Source: Eleginops maclovinus | Taxonomy: Eukaryota > Chordata > Actinopteri > Perciformes > Eleginopidae | Length of the DNA: 64,000 bases | Reading direction: 5' to 3' | Assembly (NCBI RefSeq): GCF_036324505.1 | Contig: NC_086362.1 | Coordinates: 14,157,953-14,221,952, forward strand | Shown here: positions 57,479-64,000 of the stretch, in pieces | Numbering within the stretch: the first letter of the stretch is position 1 | How the letters are laid out: each line of letters opens with the position of its first letter | Translations under genes and position numbers: made by a program | Notes under the pieces: model-generated | What the model was told of the DNA's origin: nothing | Database searches by the model: none | What the model saw: only the letters and a program-made list of their open reading frames with translations

Positions 57479-60400
57479 CCATCCATCCATCTTCTCCCGC
57501 TTTTCCGTCAGGGTCGCAGAGGTAACAGCTCCAGCAGAGAGCCCCACATTTTCCGTTCCCTGGCCACATCAACCAGCTCTGACTGGGGGATTCCAAGGCG
57601 CTCCCAGGCCAGCGTAGAGATATAATCCCTCCACCTGGTCCTATGTCTACCCCTCGGTCTTTTCCCAGCTGGACGTGCCTGGAACACCTCCCTAGGGAGG
57701 CGCCCAGGTGGCATCCTCACTAGGTGCCCGAACCACCTCAACTGGCTCCTTTCAACACGAAGGAGCTGCGGTTTTAATCAGAGTCCTTCCCGGGTGACTG
57801 AAATTCTCTCCTTATCCCTAAGGGAGATGCCAGCCACCCTGCGGAGAAATCCCATTTCTGCCGCTTGTATCCACGATCTCGTTCTTTCGGTCATGACCCA
57901 TCCTTCATGACCATAGGTGAGGGTAGGAACGACAATGGCCCGGTAGACAGAGAGTTTTGCCTTCTGGCTCAGCTCTCTTTTCGTCACAACGGTGCGGTAA
58001 AGCGACTGCAGTATTGCTCCCGCTGCTCCGATTCTCCGGCCTATCTCACGCTCCATTGTTCCCTCACTCGAGAACAAGACCCCGAGATACTTGAACTCTT
58101 TCACTTGGGGTAAGGCTTCGTTCCCTACCTGGAGTAGGACAGTCCATCGGTTTCCTGCTGAGAACCATGGCCTCAGATTTGGAGGTGCTGATCCTCATCC
58201 CAGCCGCTTCACACTCGGCCGCGAACCGATCCAGTGAGTGCTGAAGGTCACAGACCGATGAAGCCATTAAGACCACATCATCTGCAAAAAGCAGTGGTGC
58301 AATCCTTAGCTCACCGAACTGCAGACCCCCTCCCCCACGACTACGCCTCGAAATCCTGTCCATGAATATCACAAACAGGATTGGTGACAAAGCGCAGCCC
58401 TGGCGGAGGTCAACCCTCACCGGAAATCGGTCCGAAGTGCTACCGAGGACCCGGACACAGCTCTCGCTTTGGGAGTACAGAGATTGGATGGCCCTGAGTA
58501 GAAACCCCCTCACCCCATACTCCCGCAGCACCTCCCACAGTATCTCCCTGGGAACCCGCTCATAAGCCTTCTCCAAATCCACAAAGCACATGTAGACCGG
58601 ATGAGTGTACTCCCAGGCCCCCTCCAGGATCCTTGCGAGAGTGAAAAGCTGCTCCGTCGTTCCACGAACAGGACGAAAACCGCGTTGTTCCTCTCAATCT
58701 GAGGTTCGACAATCGGCCGGACCCTCCTTTCCAGCACCTTAGAGTGAACTTTCCCGGGGAGGCTGAGTAATGTGATGCCTCTGTCATTGGCACACACCCT
58801 CTGATCCCCTTTTTTAAAAAGGGGAACCACCACACCGATCTGCCACTCCTTCGGTACTGTTTCCGACTTCCACGCAATGTTGATGAGACGTGTCAACCAT
58901 GACAGTCCCTCAACATCCAGATCCTTCAGCATTTCTGGGCGGATCTCATCCACCCCCGGGGCTTTGCCACTGTGGAGTTGTTTAACTACCTCAGTGACTT
59001 CCCCTCGTGAGATTGGAGTTGATCCCCCTTCATACTCCAGCTCCGCCTCTAACATAGAGGGCGGAGTTGTCGGATTCAGGAGTTCCTCCAAGTGTTCCTT
59101 CCACCGCCCTAACACCCTATCAATTGAGGTCAACAGCGTCCCATCCTCACTGTACACTGCTTGGATGGTTCCCTGCTTCCCCCTCCTGAGGTGTCAGACG
59201 GTTTTCCAGAACAACTTGGGTGCCAACTGAAAATCCTTCTCCATGGCTTCTCTGAAGTTCTCCCACACCCGCTGCTTTGCCTCGGCCACGGCTGAGGCTG
59301 CTGCCCTTCGGGCCTGTCGATACCTTGCAACTGCGTCAGGAGTACCCAGGGATAACACATCCCGAAAGGCCTCCTTCTTCAGTCGGACGGCTTCCCTGAC
59401 CACCGGTGTCCACCACGAGGTTCGAGGGTTACCGCCCCTTGAGGCACCTAAGACCTTGAGACCACAGCTCCCCGCCGCAGCTCCAGCAATGGAGGCTTTG
59501 AACACCGCCCACTCTGGTTCAATGTCCCCAGCCTCCACAGGGATGCCTGAAAAGCTCAGCCAGAGGTGTGAGTTGAAGGCCTCCTGGACTTGGGATTCCT
59601 CCAGACGTTCCCAGTTCACCCGCACTACACGTTTGGGCTTATCAGGTCTGTCCAGAGGCTTCCCCTGCCACTCGACCCAACTCACCACCAGATGGTGATC
59701 AATTGACAATTTCGCCCCTCTCTTCACCCGAGTGTCCAAAACATGCGGCCTCAGGTCCGATGATACGATAACAAAATCGATCATGGACCTTCTGCCTAGG
59801 GTGCTCTGGTACCACGTACTCTTATGAGCATCCTTATGTTCGAACATGGTGTTTGTTATGGCCAATCCATGACTAGCACAGAAGTCCAGTAACAAACCAC
59901 CACTCCGGAGTCCCCTTCAGGAGCCCCATACAGGACTTCTTTCAGGGTCTCCAAGAAGGCCGAATACTCTGAACTGCTGTTTGGTGCATAAGCACACACA
60001 ACAGTCAGAGTTTTCCCCCCCATAACCCGCAGGCATAGGGAGGCGACCCTCTCGTCCACTGGGGTAAACTCCAACAAAGCAGCACTCAACCGGGGGCTTG
60101 TGAGTATCCCCACACCCGCTTGGCGCCTCACACCTTGGGCAACTCCGGAGAAGAATAGAGTCCAACCCCTATCAAGAAGTAAGGTTCCAGAGCTGACGCT
60201 GTGCGTAGAGGTGAGCCCCCCCAGATCCAACTGGTAATGCTCTACCTCCCGCACAAGCTCCGGCTCCTTCCCCCCAAGAGAGGTGACGTTCCACGTCCCA
60301 AAAGCCAGCTTCTGTCGCCTGAGTCTGGTCCGTCGAGACCCTCTGCTTTCACTGCCACCCTTCTGGCAGCGCACCCGGCCCCATCGCTGTTTCCCGTAGG

Positions 60401-60670
60401 TGGTGGGCCCGCGGGACGGGGAAGCGGAGGTGTTGCCCACGTAAATTTTTCGGGCTGTGCCCGGCCAGGCTCCGTGGCAAGCCCGGCCACCAGACGCTTC
60501 ATGTGTGTTTTTCATGAGGTCTTCTGAACCAATCTTAGTCTGGCCCCTTACCTGAGACCAATTTGCCATGGGAGACCCTACCAGGAACACAAGGTTCCAG
60601 ACAAACACAGCCCCCAGGTTCATCGGGGCACACAAACATCTCCACCACGATAAGGTGCTGGTTCTCTGAA
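57479..60670 (-). mobile_element. RTE-clade (Rex3-like) LINE, nearly full length, inactivated, with 28-bp target duplication
   Basis: On the minus strand: a leader frame (about 60690-60310), an AP-type endonuclease starting LAFGTWNVTSLGGKEPELVR, a linker (DHHLVVSWVEWQGKPLDRP), reverse transcriptase with VVPLFKKGDQRVC, MCFVDLEKAYERVPREILWE and the catalytic LLFADDVVLMASS near 58280, then the C-terminal HLVRMPPGRLPREVF. It ends in ATGG-type repeats (57479-57490). Breaks: about 30 codons lost near 59905 including the endonuclease GDFN motif, a TGA near 59190, frameshifts near 58690 and 58140, and a stop near 57778. Identical 28-bp repeats (57451-57478 and 60671-60698; cttttgtttc...gggatcat) flank it. 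Confidence 0.93.
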
Positions 60671-60698
60671 CTTTTGTTTCATGTCTTTGAGGGATCAT

Positions 60699-60905
60699 TA
60701 TCTGTTTTATTGTTTTTATTATACCTTTTACCTCCTTGTGTTTAAACACGTTGAAACACTATTTAAACATCTTAACCTCTGACCTGAGGTGAATTTCTTC
60801 TTGTTGATTTTAATCTTTGATGTGTGCGCTATTGTAAAGCACTTTGAGCTGCACCTGCCATATGGAAAGTGCTATATAAATAACGTTTTTTATTATTATT
60901 GTTAT
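60699..60905 (+). mobile_element. L2-like LINE 3' part, right portion (tail)
   Basis: It contains gtaaagcactttgagctgc and ggaaagtgctatataaataa, then (ATT)n, the tail of fish L2-like LINEs. It continues the fragment at 57112-57450 after the Rex3-like insertion. Confidence 0.65.
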
Positions 60906-60994
60906 TCCATTTAAATATGTGTATACATAAACACCAACACTAGGCGTCTATGCATCTAAATAAAAAATGCAAGTTCTTTTTTTTTGGTTCTTTT

Positions 60995-61000
60995 TTTATT
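60995..61000 (-). promoter_or_regulatory. zcchc4: Likely zcchc4 polyadenylation signal
   Basis: AATAAA on the minus strand lies about 94 bases after the zcchc4 stop codon. It is the first canonical signal downstream and would give a very short 3'UTR. No cDNA supports it here. Confidence 0.55.
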
Positions 61001-61093
61001 CCACTCAAACACTGCTGATACTATTTTGTAAGGTTGAGTCAGTGAGCATAAAATCATCTCGAACAGCTGAGAGGCACTGCAGGACCGCTGCGG

Positions 61094-61208
61094 TCACTCA
61101 GACAGAGCGGCCAGCTTCTTGGCTCTGCGTGCTCCTCCAGACTTCCTCTTCTTCTGGTTGGGACGATGGGAGACATTTTTGTTTCCGCTCTTGGCATTGG
61201 GTCGATTC
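61094..61208 (-). CDS. zcchc4: zcchc4 terminal coding exon
   Basis: The 115 coding nt (acceptor CTCCAG/GAATCG) encode a Lys/Arg/Asn-rich tail with [15 protein letters not shown], ending LAALSE and a TGA stop at 61094-61096. The tail is poorly conserved in sequence but basic, as expected for an RNA-binding, nucleolar protein. Confidence 0.92.
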
Positions 61209-64000
61209 CTGGAGGGACAAAACACAGATGGACACAAAAACAAGTTAAGACATGCAGATATTGAGTGTTACTGTCACACAGCTGGAGTCAAACAGAGGCC
61301 ACAGCAGGGACCGCTCTGTGAACTCACTTCCTGTTCTTCTGTGAGTCTTTGATGGGGCAGGTCTTGCGTTTGTGCTTCACGCTGCCGCAGTTGAAGCAGC
61401 CCTGTGCCCCTTCACTCAGCCCACACGGGTGGTCTGGCAGCACACAGCGGCCACAGGGGTTGCAGTGTCTCCAGGCTGAAAATGAATGAATTAGAATAAA
61501 CACAAAATACCATTAGAAGGGTGAAGTAGTTAAATGTACTGCTGACGTGATTGTGTGAATCAGAACGAAACAATGACTCAAACCCACTGTAGTGCAATAC
61601 CACTTCACTCAATATGTGCAATATGTTCCTAGTTAGAACACATATTATTACTGGCTGCCTCCTGAGTTTGCCAATTTTAAGACTGAATCAAAAATCTGTC
61701 AGTAACTGTCTCTGTTATCTAGCTTCTACCACTATAAACACTGCAGCTGCTTCTACTGTTCCACCAGAATGTGTATCTTTGCAAATGTTAATATCTTTTA
61801 TCCTAAATATTATGTGCATGCCCTTTATCAAATAGTGTTTTATTTTTTACATTTGCTGTAATAATGTAAATGTCCCCTCTGTGGGACCAAAATAGGAAGT
61901 AGGACTGATTGACTTACATGGTTTCACACACTTCTCACACTTTGAACAATGCTTCCATTCTCGGCCGTCCTGGAGACAAAGAGGGAAAGCAGGAGTTTAA
62001 ACAAAGAACTTGTGAGGAAAAGAAATGCTTAGAGAATATCTGATATGTGGTTTTATACCTTGGACGGGCATACATTGCACTTAGCACAGTGCTTGTTGAT
62101 GGACAAGACATATCTCTGACATACGGAGCAGAATCTAACATGAGGAAGAGAAGAGGAAAGTAAATTCATACAACCTTGGAAAATGTGTATGCAACTGAAA
62201 ACACATAGTACAATACTTTTTAATATTTTTAAATCCTAAATATGTCTCTTCTGGCTCCTAAAGGGTGGATGAGAGTGACAGCTGTGTGATCAGTTCAAAT
62301 AGTCAGATAATAATCCATCAGGCAACAATGTCCTGTATGAGAAGGATCCCTAAACTAACTTATTGTAGAACTGTCAAGCAATAGGGGCATTTTACAGTTG
62401 CATTTGTCAGAATAATTTCCTTTGGTATATCTGCATGCAAGGAATATTTCATTTTTGGTCAACACATGCTGTGATGAAATGATATCAGCCAAATTATTGT
62501 TAACTAGAGCGGACAGTTAATATGTGGTACCTGTAGCCTTCATCTTTGGGCAGCACGATTTCTTTGGGTGAAATGTTGGTGAAGATCCTCACTGGAGACT
62601 GCTTCCTGCCTGTTTTCCCATGTTTATACAGAGGATGGTTGTCATAGTCCACCTAGAAACACATCCGATATTTACATTATTGTTTGAGGAACACAAGAAA
62701 TCTGTAGCACAGTGAGTCTTTCATCTAAAAGGAAAAACCTTATAGTCTAATAACAGAAAATCACTGTTGGACTTAAAGGACTCCTTTTATGCTATATTTG
62801 AACACTATATTGCAGGGCCATATCTGTACAAAACATGTCTGAAGTGTTTTGCTCAAAATACCAAACAGATCCCCCATTGTAGCATGCCTCATCCCCCTCT
62901 ATTTCAGTCCTGTTCCTGAAGCGCTGATTCTGTGACTGTAGCTTTAAATGAACTAGCTGCTGCTGGCCACGCCCCTTTGGAGCTGCTGCTGACCACGCCC
63001 CTTTGGAGCTGCTGCTGGCCACGCCCCTTTGGAGCGTCATGATCTCTCCACTGAAGAGAGAAGTTTCTAACGGAGTAACTCAGCTAAACTCTGCCTTGAT
63101 TAAACCCCACATTATGTTCCAAACCACATCCAGCATTATTTCTGAAACACATCTCAGTGTTTACCACTAGAACAGAGACATTATATGTATTATATAAACA
63201 ACAACTCTAAGTCCCTCCTGCAGACATCCTGCTGAACACACAGACACACAGAGAGGAGCTGCGGAGGGGATTCAGCTCGCGACTGTATATGGGGGACAAT
63301 AGGTGGAGACGTGTCACGTGGGCGGGACGTTTCCAGGAGTTCAATCTAAAGCCAGCCCACATTTCCGATATGACGTCATAACTGAAGCAAATCTGGATCA
63401 GCTCGTTTGTACCCCAATTTTTAGAAATGTGGGTAAGCAGGAAAAGAGAGAGGGCTGTATTTTCTGAGACTTTGTGAGTCTCCCTACACACCGGGGACAC
63501 ATATTTCATTAAATGTGCACAGCTCTCTCCTGCTGTATGAACAATGACGTTGCTAGCAAGATGAGATTCTATTAAATATGATATATGGAGATGATAACCA
63601 CCAGTTATTCCTTGGAAAAAGTTGTCCTCTTGACATATCATTTTGCTTTCTGAATAAAGATTTTTCTGCTTTCATAGCACACTTTTTTACTCACCACAGC
63701 TGTAAAGAATTTTATATTGCATTATTATGTTTCGGGTGGATTCAACTATGTTAATGGTTAAATCTGTGCTCGTCAGAAGTGAAAAGGTCTGCTGGGACCT
63801 GCTCCGACTGCTTATTGGACTAATCTCCTGGAAGTGTCATCATTCTGTCATTTAATGTTAGGTTGTATTAGATGCATCTGGTGTTCAAATGAGAAGGAAA
63901 AAAGTCATCATGAGAGTGGTCACCTGGTAGTCCAGCATGGTGAGTGAGGGGAGACACTCCAAGATGCGAGGCTCAAAGAAATATGGGAAGATCCACATTA
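61094..64000 (-). CDS. zcchc4: rRNA N6-adenosine-methyltransferase ZCCHC4, last six coding exons (5' part beyond the right edge)
   Basis: Seen: six minus-strand exons join in frame and end at a TGA stop. They encode the end of the methyltransferase domain ([29 protein letters not shown]), then a Cys/His-rich array ([38 protein letters not shown]), a CCHC knuckle [14 protein letters not shown], and a Lys/Arg-rich tail ending KKLAALSE. Family knowledge: ZCCHC4 methylates one adenosine of 28S rRNA to m6A and binds RNA through its zinc modules, mainly in the nucleolus. The N-terminal GRF finger and the catalytic DPPF motif lie beyond 64000. The gene has the same orientation as pde5a, about 25 kb away. 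I see no disabling change. Confidence 0.96.
61328..61475 (-). CDS. zcchc4: zcchc4 exon (third Cys/His cluster and CCHC knuckle)
   Basis: The exon is 148 nt, acceptor TTTCAG/CCTGGA and donor AGGAA/GTGAGT. It encodes [19 protein letters not shown], then the CCHC knuckle [14 protein letters not shown] (C-X2-C-X4-H-X4-C), then a basic stretch. Confidence 0.94.
61918..61969 (-). CDS. zcchc4: zcchc4 exon (second Cys/His cluster)
   Basis: This 52-nt exon has acceptor CTCCAG/GACGGC and donor CCAT/GTAAGT (phase 1). It encodes [17 protein letters not shown], continuing the zinc ligands. It is too short to be found as an open frame and was placed by splice sites and the family pattern. Confidence 0.92.
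62059..62134 (-). CDS. zcchc4: zcchc4 exon (first Cys/His cluster)
   Basis: The exon is 76 nt, acceptor ATGTTAG/ATTCTG and donor TCCAAG/GTATAA. It encodes [19 protein letters not shown] then NVCPSK. Paired Cys and His residues are the first ligands of the CTCHY-type zinc module. Confidence 0.93.
62531..62652 (-). CDS. zcchc4: zcchc4 exon (post-methyltransferase segment)
   Basis: The exon is 122 nt, acceptor TTCTAG/GTGGAC and donor TACAG/GTACCA (phase 2). It encodes [20 protein letters not shown], then VRIFTNI and LPKDEGYR, a highly conserved ZCCHC4 stretch that leads into the zinc module. Confidence 0.94.
62773..63515. mobile_element. TIR element copy 2 (inverse of 45390-46171), in a zcchc4 intron
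   Basis: It begins aaaggactccttttatgc and continues with aacagatcccccattgtagc, ctgtgactgtagctttaaat, cctgcagacatcctgctgaa and gtcacgtgggcgggac, the inverse of copy 1. Three tandem 27-bp units around ctggccacgcccctttggag (62955-63035) are unique to this copy. The far terminal repeat is not evident. Confidence 0.72.
63924..64000 (-). CDS. zcchc4: zcchc4 exon (end of methyltransferase domain), cut by the window edge
   Basis: The visible 77 nt encode [20 protein letters not shown] then MLDYQ, with donor TACCAG/GTGACC in phase 0. This is the C-terminal segment of the methyltransferase fold of ZCCHC4. The exon continues past the right edge. Confidence 0.93.

Noticed and set aside
59243..60527. Plus-strand open frames of 108-151 codons opposite the LINE
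   Set aside because: Antisense shadows of the LINE coding sequence.

Overview
The window is a vertebrate, almost certainly teleost (percomorph-like) genomic segment. Evidence is the spliced genes with GT/AG introns, the very dense and long CA/TG microsatellites, and a fish-type repeat load: an RTE/Rex3-like LINE, fish L1, Tc1/mariner, hAT, pogo-like, a tRNA-derived SINE, and Ty3/gypsy and solo-LTR remnants. No prokaryotic gene, CRISPR array, rRNA or tRNA gene was found.

Two protein-coding genes are supported, both on the minus strand and both partial. (1) pde5a, cGMP-specific 3',5'-phosphodiesterase 5A, runs from its first coding exon (35650) to coding exon 11 (2894). The eleven exons join in frame to 537 codons. 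They cover the N-terminus with the PKG/PKA phosphorylation site and both regulatory GAF domains, each with an NKXnFX3DE signature. The catalytic HD-type domain would lie beyond the left edge and is not in the window. (2) zcchc4, the 28S rRNA m6A methyltransferase, has its last six coding exons between the right edge (64000) and its stop codon at 61094. These cover the end of the methyltransferase domain, the Cys/His-rich CTCHY-type module, a CCHC knuckle and a basic tail.

Layout. 1-2893: intron 11 of pde5a. 2894-35650: pde5a with introns of 81 bp to 9.8 kb, full of repeats. Intron 8 has a pogo-like fragment and an L1 fragment. Intron 7 has MITEs and CA arrays. Intron 5 has a hAT copy with an 8-bp target duplication. 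Intron 3 has minisatellites, a Tc1 relic and a SINE with a 15-bp target duplication. 35651-61093: a 25-kb intergenic region holding a rearranged Ty3/gypsy fragment with inverted LTRs, a Tc1 relic nested in a TIR element, a solo LTR with a 5-bp target duplication, and an almost full-length but broken Rex3/RTE LINE with a 28-bp target duplication inside an older L2-like LINE. One well-formed but unidentified exon candidate lies at 51874-52045. 61094-64000: zcchc4.

The two genes act in unrelated processes (cGMP breakdown; ribosome modification) and share only orientation and neighbourhood. I saw no undescribed multi-gene system. The most interesting signals are structural: pde5a exon 7 sits between a (UG)n tract that forms its 3' splice site and a (CA)n tract at its 5' splice site; the gypsy remnant looks like an inversion or autointegration product; and two copies of one transposon show a long TG microsatellite in one and only a short TG-rich stretch in the other.
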